Assembly: GCA_029859485.1 (NCBI GenBank)
Contig: JAOUDB010000037.1
Coordinates: 1-12,517, forward strand
Direction of reading: 5' to 3'
From: Desulfuromonadales bacterium
GTDB lineage: Bacteria; Desulfobacterota; Desulfuromonadia; Desulfuromonadales; BM103
DNA: 12,517 nucleotides
Under the pieces are notes generated by a model. That model saw nothing but the letters and a program-made list of their open reading frames with translations, ran no database searches and was not told the DNA's origin. The position numbers were made by a program, and so were the translations under genes. Position 1 is the first letter of the stretch; each line of letters starts with the position of its first letter. Below, in pieces: positions 1 through 6,531 of this stretch.

Positions 1-824
1 AAACATTCCCCACGGAAGATGAACAGCAGGAATTTTATCATCACGTCCTGGAGGCGTATACCGGAAAGCCAGTGACCATCCGCACCCTTGATATCGGTGG
101 CGATAAAGCACTGCCATATTATCGTTTCAGTGAAGAGAACCCCTGCCTCGGATGGCGCGGGATCCGCTTTTCCCTCGATAACCGGCCAATCTTTATGACT
201 CAGGTTCGCGCCATGTTGCGTGCTTCGGAAAAGCTCAATAATCTGAAAATTCTACTGCCGATGGTCAGCCGGGTGGATGAACTTGATGCCTTCAATGCTC
301 TGCTCGACGAAGCCTGTGCGCAGTTGCATGCCGAAGGGTACCGGATTGAAAGGCCGCAGGTCGGAATCATGGTCGAAGTCCCTGCGGCGGTCAACCTGCT
401 GCCGTTTTTCGCCCGGCGCATCAATTTTGTTTCAATTGGATCTAACGACCTCACCCAGTACCTCCTGGCACTGGATCGGAATAACCCGCGGGTGTCGCGG
501 CTTTTCGACAACCTACACCCGGCGGTCTTGCAGGAAATTCATCGAATCGTGCAACTCTGTCGACAGCTCGACCTTCCGGTCAGTCTTTGTGGTGAAATGG
601 CCGCTGATCCTCTGGCGGTTGTTTTGCTTCTCGGAATGCGAATTGAAACGTTGAGCATGAACGCCAGAAGCCTGGCCAAAATCAAATGGTTGATCAGAAC
701 ACTTCCGGTTCAAGTTGCTGAAAAGGCTCTTCAGAAGGCGCTTTGTATGGAACACGAAAATGAAATTAGGGAGCTAACCAGGCACGTTCTGATTCAGCAC
801 GGGCTTGGCGAGTTGGTCGGTTGA
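1..824 (+). CDS. ptsP: Phosphoenolpyruvate-protein phosphotransferase PtsP, C-terminal part (5' end outside window)
   Basis: The frame is open from base 3, so the gene enters from the left; the GTG at 72 is internal, not a start. What is visible is the PEP-binding TIM barrel of the enzyme I family, which autophosphorylates with PEP and passes the phosphate to an HPr/NPr protein in the cytoplasm. Visible motifs in order are DIGGDKALPY, ENPCLGWRGIR, GIMVEVPAAV, SIGSNDLTQY and SLCGEMAADP; the last holds the active-site Cys (codon 588-590). The wording ENP.LGWRGIR and the tail SMNARSLAKIKWLIR favour the nitrogen-related PtsP over sugar PtsI. PtsP normally starts with a GAF domain, which would lie outside the window. 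No classical terminator follows closely; the first strong hairpin is at 980-1012 inside a repeat. Family assignment is firm, PtsP versus PtsI less so. Confidence 0.93.
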   Translation, partial: TFPTEDEQQEFYHHVLEAYTGKPVTIRTLDIGGDKALPYYRFSEENPCLGWRGIRFSLDNRPIFMTQVRAMLRASEKLNNLKILLPMVSRVDELDAFNALLDEACAQLHAEGYRIERPQVGIMVEVPAAVNLLPFFARRINFVSIGSNDLTQYLLALDRNNPRVSRLFDNLHPAVLQEIHRIVQLCRQLDLPVSLCGEMAADPLAVVLLLGMRIETLSMNARSLAKIKWLIRTLPVQVAEKALQKALCMEHENEIRELTRHVLIQHGLGELVG

Positions 825-854
825 GAGAAGAGAAAAAACTGACTTCTGTGTTTT

Positions 855-1021
855 TTGTGATTTATGGAGATGCTGGCAACGAGGCGATGCAGGAGGATTT
901 TCTCGTTTATCACGACTTCTAAGAAGAAAACCGGCTTCTTATTGATAGACATTTAGGACGCTCTTTAATCCACAAAACGATGGCCACCAGGGGTTAGTCC
1001 CTTAGTGGCCATTTATTATTT
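855..1021 (+). repeat. Type 1 intergenic repeat, full-length copy A
   Basis: About 167 bp that aligns over its whole length with 11317-11480. Shared runs include 14 identical bases (880-893 with 11342-11355), 11 (906-916 with 11367-11377) and 23 (927-949 with 11388-11410). The architecture is a 5' block with GCGATGCAGG, an imperfect hairpin (GGATTTTCTC with GAAGAAAACC), a constant block CTTCTTATTGATAGA, then a hairpin starting ATGGCCACC and a T-rich end. It holds no ORF. It lies in the ptsP 3' region, so it may provide that gene's transcription end. It resembles no named repeat that I can recall; a REP/MITE-like element or a small RNA are both possible. Confidence 0.75.
980..1020 (+). terminator. 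Terminator-like hairpin within repeat copy A
   Basis: ATGGCCAC (980-987) pairs perfectly with GTGGCCAT (1005-1012), with an inner GGG/CCC stem, followed by a T-rich stretch. It probably ends the ptsP transcript, which has no nearer terminator. The stem is symmetric, so it could also act on the other strand. Confidence 0.65.
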
Positions 1022-1064
1022 ATCAGGATTTATAGGAATCACCCAGATTGGCAGGATTTGACTT
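1021..1064 (+). repeat. Type 2 intergenic module, diverged copy after repeat A
   Basis: This stretch starts TCAGGATTTATAGGAATCAC and continues to a GATTGGC-like block. It corresponds to 8800-8850, where the same kind of module follows the same hairpin. The consensus AGGGTTARYAAGAA is only partly kept here. Its function is not known. Confidence 0.45.
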
Positions 1065-1099
1065 TAGCTACTGACATAACTTCCAAGACACATTGTGGT

Positions 1100-1128
1100 T
1101 TGACCACTGCCGACAATGGGCGTATATT
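1100..1128 (+). promoter_or_regulatory. Sigma70-type promoter of the YeeE operon (type 3 module)
   Basis: The -35 is TTGACC (1100-1105), the spacer is exactly 17 bases and the -10 is TATATT (1123-1128). The same arrangement, including GGGCG just before the -10, recurs at 6333-6361. A perfect dyad GTGGT-TTG-ACCAC (1095-1107) covers the -35 and could be an operator. Transcription would start near 1135, leaving a leader of about 210 nt before the first gene. A second, weaker promoter-like pair lies at 1272-1302 (TTGAAA, 19-base gap, TATAAA). Confidence 0.65.
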
Positions 1129-1218
1129 AGCGACGTCTTATGTTGCTTGGAGATAAGAATCAGGGGAAGTTACGAACATTAACTACACGCTATTCGTACA
1201 ACTGTGGGTGGCTTTTCG
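1129..1218 (+). promoter_or_regulatory. Conserved transcribed leader (type 3 module), copy upstream of the YeeE operon
   Basis: This segment aligns with 6362-6456 and in part with 7084-7132. Shared points are CGA just after the -10, a GTTGC block, and TAAGAAT followed by a G-tract (AGGGGAAG at 1162-1169 here). It then runs through CATTAACTAC into a weak hairpin ending GGTGGCTTTT (1207-1216). The hairpin is much weaker than in the 6422-6451 copy, so read-through into the transporter genes is expected. Confidence 0.5.
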
Positions 1219-1342
1219 TGTTTTGACTTACTTACTTTTGGAGAAGCTTGCGGAAGTAGAATCAACTCCCCTTGAAAATGCATAATGATCTAGTTGTATA
1301 AATCCATATTTATTCGATTCCACCATATACAGGGAGGCTAAC

Positions 1343-1885
1343 ATGAGCTTTTCACTCTTTTCTGCCCGCTGGAATCCCTATTTTGCTGGCGCCCTAGTCG
1401 GAATTCTTGCTGTTTTGTCTGTGGTCGTCACAACGTTGATCATTGACAAGCCGAAATATCTCGGGGCATCCACCACCTTCGTCCGGGCCAGCGGTCTGGC
1501 CGAACAGTTGGTTGCCCCTGAGCATGTCGCCGAGAACGCTTATTTTCAGAAAACCAAAGTCAAAATTGACTGGCAGATGATGTTTGTGGTCGGCATTTTC
1601 GGTGGCGCACTCCTGGCTTCAAAGCTCGGTCAGTCGGCCAAGTTTGAAACCGTGCCACCGATCTGGGAGAAACGTTTTGGCCGTAACCCGACCGTACGTG
1701 CCATCGGTGCCTTTATCGGCGGTGCAATCCTGTTGTTTGGAGCCCGACTGGCAAGCGGATGTCCTAGCGGCCATGGTCTGTCAGGCAACATGCAGTTGGC
1801 CGTAAGCGGCCTGATTGCATTGGTCTTTTTCATGGTGAGCGGCATTTTTACGGCCCGCCTTATCTACGGAAAAGGAGGCCACTAA
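1343..1885 (+). CDS. YeeE/YedE family membrane protein, first half-transporter
   Basis: A 180-residue integral membrane protein of the YeeE/YedE (sulfur transport) family. Members carry thiosulfate or related reduced sulfur compounds across the inner membrane and rely on conserved cysteines. The signature GARLASGCPSGHGLSG is present with Cys at residue 140. Likely membrane segments are about 13-34, 78-93, 117-135 and 150-172, with a polar loop at 40-75. Canonical YeeE/TsuA proteins are roughly twice as long; here the fold is split over two genes, this one and the next. The start is supported by AGGGAGG eight bases upstream of ATG. The stop codon overlaps the next start by one base (TAATG), indicating translational coupling. 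The substrate is inferred from the family; which sulfur compound is transported cannot be told. Confidence 0.88.
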   Translation: MSFSLFSARWNPYFAGALVGILAVLSVVVTTLIIDKPKYLGASTTFVRASGLAEQLVAPEHVAENAYFQKTKVKIDWQMMFVVGIFGGALLASKLGQSAKFETVPPIWEKRFGRNPTVRAIGAFIGGAILLFGARLASGCPSGHGLSGNMQLAVSGLIALVFFMVSGIFTARLIYGKGGH

Positions 1886-2409
1886 TGGAACAAGTAATCG
1901 GATTGGTGACCGGACTTTTATTTGGCTTTTTGCTGCAAAAAGGTGAGGTCCTGCGCTTTGAACGTCAGGTCGGCTTCATGCTCCTCAAGGACATGACCAT
2001 CATTAAATTCATGATGACTGCGGTCTTGGTCGGCATGGTTGGCATCTATGCCTGTCATACGATCGGCCTTATCAGCCTGAGTATCAAGGCGACTAATCTC
2101 GCCGCTATCGCGGTTGGTGGGCTACTCTTCGGCATCGGCTGGGCGATTGCCGGCTATTGCCCCGGCACTTCGGTCGGCGCTCTGGCGGAAGGGCGGATTC
2201 ACGCCCTCTGGGCCATCCTCGGCATGCTGGCCGGTGCAGCTCTCTACGCAGAGGCTTACCCGCTGATGAAAAATACCGTGTTGACTTGGGGCAACTTCGG
2301 TGCGATTACCTTGCCACAGGTGTTAGGGCTCTCCCCTTGGGTTGTCGTCGTTTCGTTCATTCTCGTTGGTCTCGGCCTGTTCGCCTGGTTCGAGAAAAAA
2401 GGCCTTTAG
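1885..2409 (+). CDS. YeeE/YedE-type (DUF6691-like) membrane protein, second half-transporter
   Basis: A 174-residue membrane protein and partner of the preceding gene. The second conserved cysteine motif of the family, AGYCPGTSVGALAEGR, is present with Cys at residue 92. Cys57 lies in an earlier membrane segment. Hydrophobic segments lie at about 2-18, 39-60, 70-90, 105-122 and 150-169. The ribosome site AAGGAGG lies inside the end of the upstream gene, seven bases before ATG, and the start shares a base with that gene's stop. Paired short YeeE-like genes of this kind are common and probably assemble into one channel for a reduced sulfur compound. There are no TusA-like or rhodanese genes beside it to narrow the role. 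Confidence 0.87.
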   Translation: MEQVIGLVTGLLFGFLLQKGEVLRFERQVGFMLLKDMTIIKFMMTAVLVGMVGIYACHTIGLISLSIKATNLAAIAVGGLLFGIGWAIAGYCPGTSVGALAEGRIHALWAILGMLAGAALYAEAYPLMKNTVLTWGNFGAITLPQVLGLSPWVVVVSFILVGLGLFAWFEKKGL

Positions 2410-2467
2410 CTGACAAGGGTGCACTCACGATTGAGTGGCCCATTTGAATTAAATGACGAGCCTTTCC

Positions 2468-2499
2468 AAGCCCTCAATCTTCGGATCGGGGGCTTTTTT
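2468..2499 (+). terminator. Intrinsic terminator of the YeeE operon
   Basis: AAGCCC (2468-2473) pairs with GGGCTT at the end of the stem (2489-2494), followed by six or more T residues. It lies 59 bases after the second transporter gene. The stem sequence AAGCCCTC...GGGGGCTT resembles the hairpin at 6422-6451. Confidence 0.85.
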
Positions 2500-2502
2500 A
2501 TA

Positions 2503-2612
2503 TGGCACGACTTATGCGATGAAAGTGGTCTTCTTATTGATAGAGGTATTCAGTAACTGATAAACACACAAAACTATGGCCACCTGGAGATGATCCTTGG
2601 TGGCCTTTTCTT
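2503..2612 (+). repeat. Type 1 intergenic repeat, 5'-truncated copy B, with hairpin 2576-2609
   Basis: This copy lacks the 5' hairpin arm but is otherwise almost the same as the copy after groEL. Runs of 27 bases (2530-2556 with 11396-11422), 22 (2563-2584 with 11429-11450) and 17 (2592-2608 with 11458-11474) are identical. The hairpin GGCCACC (2578-2584)/GGTGGCC (2599-2605) is followed by TTTTCTT. It sits directly behind a complete terminator and before the convergent permease gene, so it may act as a bidirectional transcription barrier. A type 2-like AGGGTTAATAGGG follows at 2678-2690. Confidence 0.75.
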
Positions 2613-2743
2613 AAATTGCAAAGATAGCATGAGGTCTTGCGTTTCAGTAAAATTGAAGGTTTCAAGTCAATGCAAGAGGGTTAATAGGGCTTTGCCTCGT
2701 GAACGGCTTCAAGCTTAAAGTCGGACAAATTCATTCTAAAAAC

Positions 2744-3640
2744 TCAAATAAAAAAATAGAGCAGTGGTAAAGATATAAAGGCTAATGCCATTCCTAAGCT
2801 TACTAGTGCTGCCGCAAGCTCTGGAACCATTCCTGCAGCAATAGCAAGAGCTCCAGCAGTAACCATTGGAGGCATCCCTGCTTCAAAAATGGATATCTCA
2901 GAAGCGAGATTCGTCAGTCCGATTAATCGACATCCGGCCAAAGCGATTAGCGGAGCTATAGCCAGCTTGATTGTTAAACCGTATGCCAGTGGTTGCAGCA
3001 CAGCAGGGCTTAGTCTGATTCTCAACTGGAAACCAATCGCAGTCATTACCAGAGGGGTTAACATCCCTGCAAGTGTTTCCAGCCCTTTAATAATAGCCTC
3101 AGGATAAGGCCAATTTCGAAATAGCAAACCGACTAAAAGAGCCATTGTAGGTGGAAAAAGTAAGGCTCGCTTGAAAATTTCAGCGAGTTTAATTTCCCCT
3201 TTTCGGCCATAAAGAGCAAGAATGACTGATCCATATATGGCAAAGATCAACATCGTCCCGATCTGATCATAAATAATCAGGTATGGAATACCCGCTTCGC
3301 CAAAAAATGCATTGACCATTGGAACACCCATAAACGAAGTATTTCCGATGGGCACAACGAGAAGCAGTACGCCGATTGTTTCTCTTGACCAGGAAAGTCT
3401 TTTTCCGGCAATTAAGACGAGTATTGCCGAAAGGGTGAGCATTGCCCATGGAACAGTCGCTGGCACGACCATTTCTCTAGAGAACTCCAATTGAGGGACT
3501 TTAAGCAAAATGACGGCAGGCAGGGCAACATAAAGCGCAAACATATTGAGGACCTGTGCCGTCTGATCCGGAAAAGCCTCAATCTTTCGGAAAAGTGCCC
3601 CGAGTCCTACAAAGAGGGCAATCAAAACAAAGTTTTCCAT
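2744..3640 (-). CDS. AEC (auxin efflux carrier) family permease
   Basis: A 298-residue, very hydrophobic protein with about ten membrane segments, the usual size and topology of bacterial AEC/malonate-type permeases. The family motif GNTSFMGVPM (residues 99-108) and the following YDQIG segment (124-128) are recognisable; they lie in the unwound transport helices of the family. Bacterial members export or import small organic acids or amino-acid-like anions, and the substrate cannot be predicted here. Start: ATG at 3640; the ribosome site is weak, with no clear AGGAG. A promoter candidate lies at 3701-3729. It is 232 bases from the radical SAM gene on the same strand, so cotranscription is possible but not required. 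It is convergent with the YeeE operon. Confidence 0.85.
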   Translation of the reverse strand: MENFVLIALFVGLGALFRKIEAFPDQTAQVLNMFALYVALPAVILLKVPQLEFSREMVVPATVPWAMLTLSAILVLIAGKRLSWSRETIGVLLLVVPIGNTSFMGVPMVNAFFGEAGIPYLIIYDQIGTMLIFAIYGSVILALYGRKGEIKLAEIFKRALLFPPTMALLVGLLFRNWPYPEAIIKGLETLAGMLTPLVMTAIGFQLRIRLSPAVLQPLAYGLTIKLAIAPLIALAGCRLIGLTNLASEISIFEAGMPPMVTAGALAIAAGMVPELAAALVSLGMALAFISLPLLYFFI

Positions 3641-3700
3641 ATGGTTTGAAACTCGCTAGAAGGGTTTAGATGACTTTTAAAGATGCTTTTGAGCTTTTTG

Positions 3701-3729
3701 GGTATACATGTTGGTTCCCTTTGATTCAA
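3701..3729 (-). promoter_or_regulatory. Candidate promoter of the AEC permease gene
   Basis: Reading the minus strand, TTGAAT (3729-3724) is followed after 17 bases by TATACC (3706-3701). Transcription would begin near 3694, about 54 bases before the ATG at 3640. The match is moderate. Confidence 0.4.
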
Positions 3730-3789
3730 GACTTTTGTTTTGTCTTTCCTTTAAAACGGCAATCTGGATACTTGGAAATGGTAGGGATT

Positions 3790-3890
3790 TACTATTTATC
3801 AGGGTCAGTAAGAATTATGCGTTTGGGCGAATCTGGTGGCATCGAAACGATTCAGGAGGATTAACAAGAAACTCACTTTTTTGTAACAGA
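3790..3890. repeat. Type 2 intergenic modules, two tandem diverged copies (intergenic 3641-3872)
   Basis: Two stretches on the plus strand match the module: TATTTATCAGGGTCAGTAAG (3796-3815) and GAGGATTAACAAGAA (3856-3870). The second runs into the last codons of the radical SAM gene, whose stop is at 3873-3875. The 232-base gap otherwise contains the promoter candidate at 3701-3729. The two small plus-strand frames crossing it have no ribosome site and no recognisable sequence. Confidence 0.45.
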
Positions 3891-5621
3891 CAATTGTTTG
3901 AAATTAGAATTGGAGTAAAAAGAGATTGCCACACGAAGGATTTCCAGCCATTTAAAACTCATCAGATGGTGTCTCCAGAATAACTCTCTCTTATCACAAA
4001 CTGTGGAAACACTAAAATTATGGATCTCTCCAAGGAGCATTTTGCGTTCTATTAAACTCATCTCCTCTTGATTGCTGGTGCTCAGTCTCAATCTATCCTT
4101 GAGCTTCTTCGCTCGCGATATCCGATTGGCAATGTTCTGGCCTCGGGTCGTGTCGATTCGGGCGTACTTTAACTTTAATGTGTTTAAAACTTCGGCGGCA
4201 TCATAGGTAACGTCAACTAGATCCTCCCTAGACATCCATCTTGTTTCATAATTTAAAATCTGCTCCCAAGACGGCTGCACAAGTAATTGACGATGCTCTT
4301 CAAGGGTGTGGGCAAACAACCTGTAACCTAATCGATCAGGATCCTCAAAGCATTTGCTTCCTGGATCTACAAATGGACCCATCGGAGAAATAAAGCATGA
4401 TAGTCGTGTGTCTGAGTTTTGAAACAGGTGCTCACAGTATCGGATAGTTGTCATAACCGATTCTTTGGTTTGCTTCGGAAGTCCAATCATAAAAAACACA
4501 TCGAGACGATGGCATCGAAGAGACAGTGCTTCTTTGATTACCTCCTCCATTTCCGAGTTGTGGTAGAAAACTTTTTTATCTTGCAGACGACGAACCTGTT
4601 CATCATGGCTTTCCGGAGAAAGTTCTAAACTCCAATTATCGACAGCATCATCAATTGCTCGCAAATATTCCGCTGACGGCATCCCGAAAACCTCGAAAAC
4701 AATTTCATTTTTGATTTTGGTGGTCTTAAGTCTTTTTAGGGTTTCCAGAGCATGATGCTCTCCGGCCTGACACAAATCACCCACCAAAAAAATCGGCCCT
4801 TTCGAAAAACGGCTTATATCAAGAATGTTTTTAACAAGGTTCTTGGGGGTGCGGAACGTTGGAGAGTGGCGTCCGTTGAGAAGTTCATTTGCCTGGTTGG
4901 AGCCTCCGCAAGTAGTGCACTCATGAGCACACCCTTTTACGGTAAAGACTGCCGTAATAGGGTTTTGCCACCAGCCATTAAAAGGCAAGACACTCTGCAA
5001 ATCACGATAACGCATAACTATCTTCATTATCTGCTCCGGCAGAAGGTCAACATAATCGGCTGTTGCTGGAACAAATGCTCTTGGATTAACTCGAACTGAA
5101 CCATTGGATTTCCAGGTCAAGTTAGGGACTGTCTTGATTGGTGCTCCCGTACTCAGATTTGTAAGTAATGAGTACAATGGGGGCTCGATGGAATCTCCTC
5201 TCAAAACGTAATCAACCGACGGATACTGGATAAGGTCTTCATGGAAATATGTGGCGGAGATACCGCCAAAGATAACCGGAACTTCCGGATGGATTTCCTT
5301 AGCGATTTTTGCAATCTCAATGGAGCCATGAGCATGAGGGAGCCAATGTAAATCAATACCTATGGCCTTGGGCTTAAGCTTGGCCAGAAACTTAGGCACA
5401 TCAAAAGACACATCATTCATCATACGCAAGGCTAAATTTACAATTCTTACTTTTAACCCGTGCGACTCAAGATAGTTTGCCATGGTGAGAAAGCCGAGTG
5501 GGTACATTTCAAAAACAGGTGAGGATGGAATTAAGTCACTGATAGGGCCATACATAATGGCTTTTTGTCTAAAGTCATAGACGCTTGGTGGGTGGAGTAA
5601 GAGAAAATCAATTTGAGGCAT
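3873..5621 (-). CDS. B12-binding domain / radical SAM protein
   Basis: A 582-residue cytoplasmic protein. Residues about 1-150 look like a cobalamin-binding Rossmann fold, with LLLHPPS at the start, GFLTMANYLESHG, VIFGGISATYFHEDL and YVLRGDSIEPP. In place of a textbook DxHxxG there is DLHWLPHAHG (90-99), so base-off cobalamin binding is uncertain. The radical SAM core follows with C231, C235 and C238 in CAHECTTCGG, the ligands of the [4Fe-4S] cluster that cleaves S-adenosylmethionine. From about residue 450 the sequence is a family-specific extension. Arrangement and the CTTCGGS wording recall the Ta0216-like B12/radical SAM group, whose reaction is unknown. ATG is preceded by GAGGAG five bases upstream, supporting the start. 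It stands alone or with the AEC gene; no peptide or lipid pathway gene is beside it. Confidence 0.9.
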   Translation of the reverse strand: MPQIDFLLLHPPSVYDFRQKAIMYGPISDLIPSSPVFEMYPLGFLTMANYLESHGLKVRIVNLALRMMNDVSFDVPKFLAKLKPKAIGIDLHWLPHAHGSIEIAKIAKEIHPEVPVIFGGISATYFHEDLIQYPSVDYVLRGDSIEPPLYSLLTNLSTGAPIKTVPNLTWKSNGSVRVNPRAFVPATADYVDLLPEQIMKIVMRYRDLQSVLPFNGWWQNPITAVFTVKGCAHECTTCGGSNQANELLNGRHSPTFRTPKNLVKNILDISRFSKGPIFLVGDLCQAGEHHALETLKRLKTTKIKNEIVFEVFGMPSAEYLRAIDDAVDNWSLELSPESHDEQVRRLQDKKVFYHNSEMEEVIKEALSLRCHRLDVFFMIGLPKQTKESVMTTIRYCEHLFQNSDTRLSCFISPMGPFVDPGSKCFEDPDRLGYRLFAHTLEEHRQLLVQPSWEQILNYETRWMSREDLVDVTYDAAEVLNTLKLKYARIDTTRGQNIANRISRAKKLKDRLRLSTSNQEEMSLIERKMLLGEIHNFSVSTVCDKRELFWRHHLMSFKWLEILRVAISFYSNSNFKQLSVTKK

Positions 5622-5964
5622 TTACTCCTCGCTTCCAACTTTTGTGAGCGACTAAAAGTAATGCTCTCTAATTCTACCATATGTATCGACGACGGCGGAC
5701 TTTCTTACATTGCAGGGTTAACAAGAACTTCGCGTTTCTGCCAATTCCACACCCTCCACACAATGCGAGAGGATAAATAACAATTACACCTCTTTGGCCT
5801 TACTATCCTATTACTATAGTTTTGCAGTGTCTTATATTGCGGGCCACTGGAACATGATTTAAGATGTTTTGCTCACCAAGGTTCGCAAGACAGCAAACAC
5901 TAGCCGTGTCCACTTTCGATGGGTAGGACTACAAAAGAATTATTAATTACGTATGGAGCATGTA
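5622..5964. other. Intergenic region with one type 2 module (5713-5757)
   Basis: There is no convincing ORF in these 343 bases. At 5713-5757 the module TGCAGGGTTAACAAGAACTT continues to TTTCTGCCAAT, the best match to 8803-8833. Downstream, GTCTTATATTGCGGGCCACTGG (5829-5850) loosely recalls blocks of the other repeats but is too diverged to call. No strong promoter for the radical SAM gene was found. Confidence 0.4.
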
Positions 5965-6096
5965 ATGTACAAACAAATAATATCATTCTTAATCATATGC
6001 CTTTTTCTTGGAGGCTGCACGACTATGCAAAACAATTTAGGTGAAGATAAAAATCCTCTAGATGGAGTAATGATAAAAAAAGATTTCAAATTTTAA
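5965..6096 (+). CDS. Small putative lipoprotein, 43 residues
   Basis: ATG is preceded by GGAG at eight bases. The protein begins MYKQIISFLIICLFLGGC, a complete type II signal peptide: Lys at position 3, a hydrophobic core at 5-15 and a lipobox LGGC with Cys18. Cleavage would leave a lipid-anchored peptide of only 26 residues, Cys18 to Phe43, rich in Asn, Asp and Lys. I do not recognise the family. The next long ORF is the MscS-like gene at 6532 and no operon partner is near. Codon use is AT-rich like that of mscS. The complete lipobox plus ribosome site makes it more credible than chance, but its function is unknown. Confidence 0.6.
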   Translation: MYKQIISFLIICLFLGGCTTMQNNLGEDKNPLDGVMIKKDFKF

Positions 6097-6136
6097 TTAA
6101 GGAGCAAACAGCTTTTATGCGTTGGACGGCTCAGGA

Positions 6137-6210
6137 ACATGGCGCCGAGTGTAGCAATCGCGCCATCGATAAGATACAAAATGGCTCAGCTCCTCTGGGT
6201 GGGCCATTCT
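6137..6210 (+). repeat. Diverged type 1 repeat copy D: two consecutive hairpins
   Basis: The first hairpin is ATGGCGC (6139-6145) with GCGCCAT (6160-6166), perfect over 7 bp. Then comes GATAAGATACAAA, and a second hairpin ATGGCTCA (6181-6188) with TGGGCCAT (6200-6207), 8 bp with one G-T pair. The order hairpin, GATA-rich linker, ACAAA, ATGGC hairpin mirrors the other type 1 copies, though the sequence is far diverged. It could end the lipoprotein transcript, although no T-run follows. A type 2-like GCAGGGTTTATAAGAATC follows at 6254-6271. Confidence 0.45.
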
Positions 6211-6332
6211 CACATTGAACGACAGCCAGGAAGGTTTCAGCGTAACTGTAATGCAGGGTTTATAAGAATCGGCCAAAAGCCTCCGAAGGTTACATAATTA
6301 TCTGCTGACACAACATCTGAGAATCGTGATTT

Positions 6333-6361
6333 TTGACGTTTTGCTCAAATGGGCGTATATT
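6333..6361 (+). promoter_or_regulatory. Sigma70-type promoter upstream of the mscS-like gene (type 3 module)
   Basis: TTGACG (6333-6338), 17 bases, TATATT (6356-6361). It has the same spacing and the same GGGCG before the -10 as the promoter at 1100-1128. It predicts a start near 6367. Confidence 0.7.
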
Positions 6362-6366
6362 AACGA

Positions 6367-6457
6367 GTGTGTCAGTTGCATGGTGTTTAAGAATTTAGGG
6401 GGAATATAATTCATTTACTACAAGCCCTCCGTGTAGGACTGCAGGGGGCTTATTTAT
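6367..6457 (+). ncRNA. Predicted small RNA or transcription attenuator (about 90 nt)
   Basis: A promoter (6333-6361) and a terminator-like hairpin (6422-6451) enclose about 90 bases without an ORF. The first part matches the leaders at 1129-1180 and 7084-7132, including AATTTAGGGGGAAT at 6392-6405. The leader G-tract (6398-6402) repeats the G-tract of the 3' stem arm (6444-6448), so both could compete for CCCTC at 6425-6429; this is the layout of an attenuator. The mscS-like gene starts 75 bases after the hairpin. An independent small RNA is equally possible. No known riboswitch class was recognised. Confidence 0.45.
6422..6457 (+). terminator. Terminator-like hairpin of the predicted small RNA/attenuator
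   Basis: AAGCCCTC (6422-6429) pairs with GGGGGCTT (6444-6451), with one wobble pair. Only ATTTAT follows, a weak U-run, so termination may be partial. Confidence 0.55.
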
Positions 6458-6531
6458 CGTGATGGAAAATTATGAAGTCGACTGATTATGGTGGGCTATA
6501 AAAGTATATATCTCTTTCAGATTGGTTGACT

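Noticed and set aside
855..1021. Type 1 element as a c-di-GMP (GEMM) or other known riboswitch
   Set aside because: The conserved GEMM core and tetraloop are not present, and copies lie behind genes as often as before them.
3670..3983. Two small plus-strand frames (64 and 91 residues) around the radical SAM 3' end
   Set aside because: No ribosome sites; they overlap repeat modules and the radical SAM coding end, and the translations look random.
6118..6219. 33-codon frame starting at ATG 6118 after the lipoprotein gene
   Set aside because: AAGGAG is about 13 bases away, too far, and the frame runs straight through both hairpins of repeat D.
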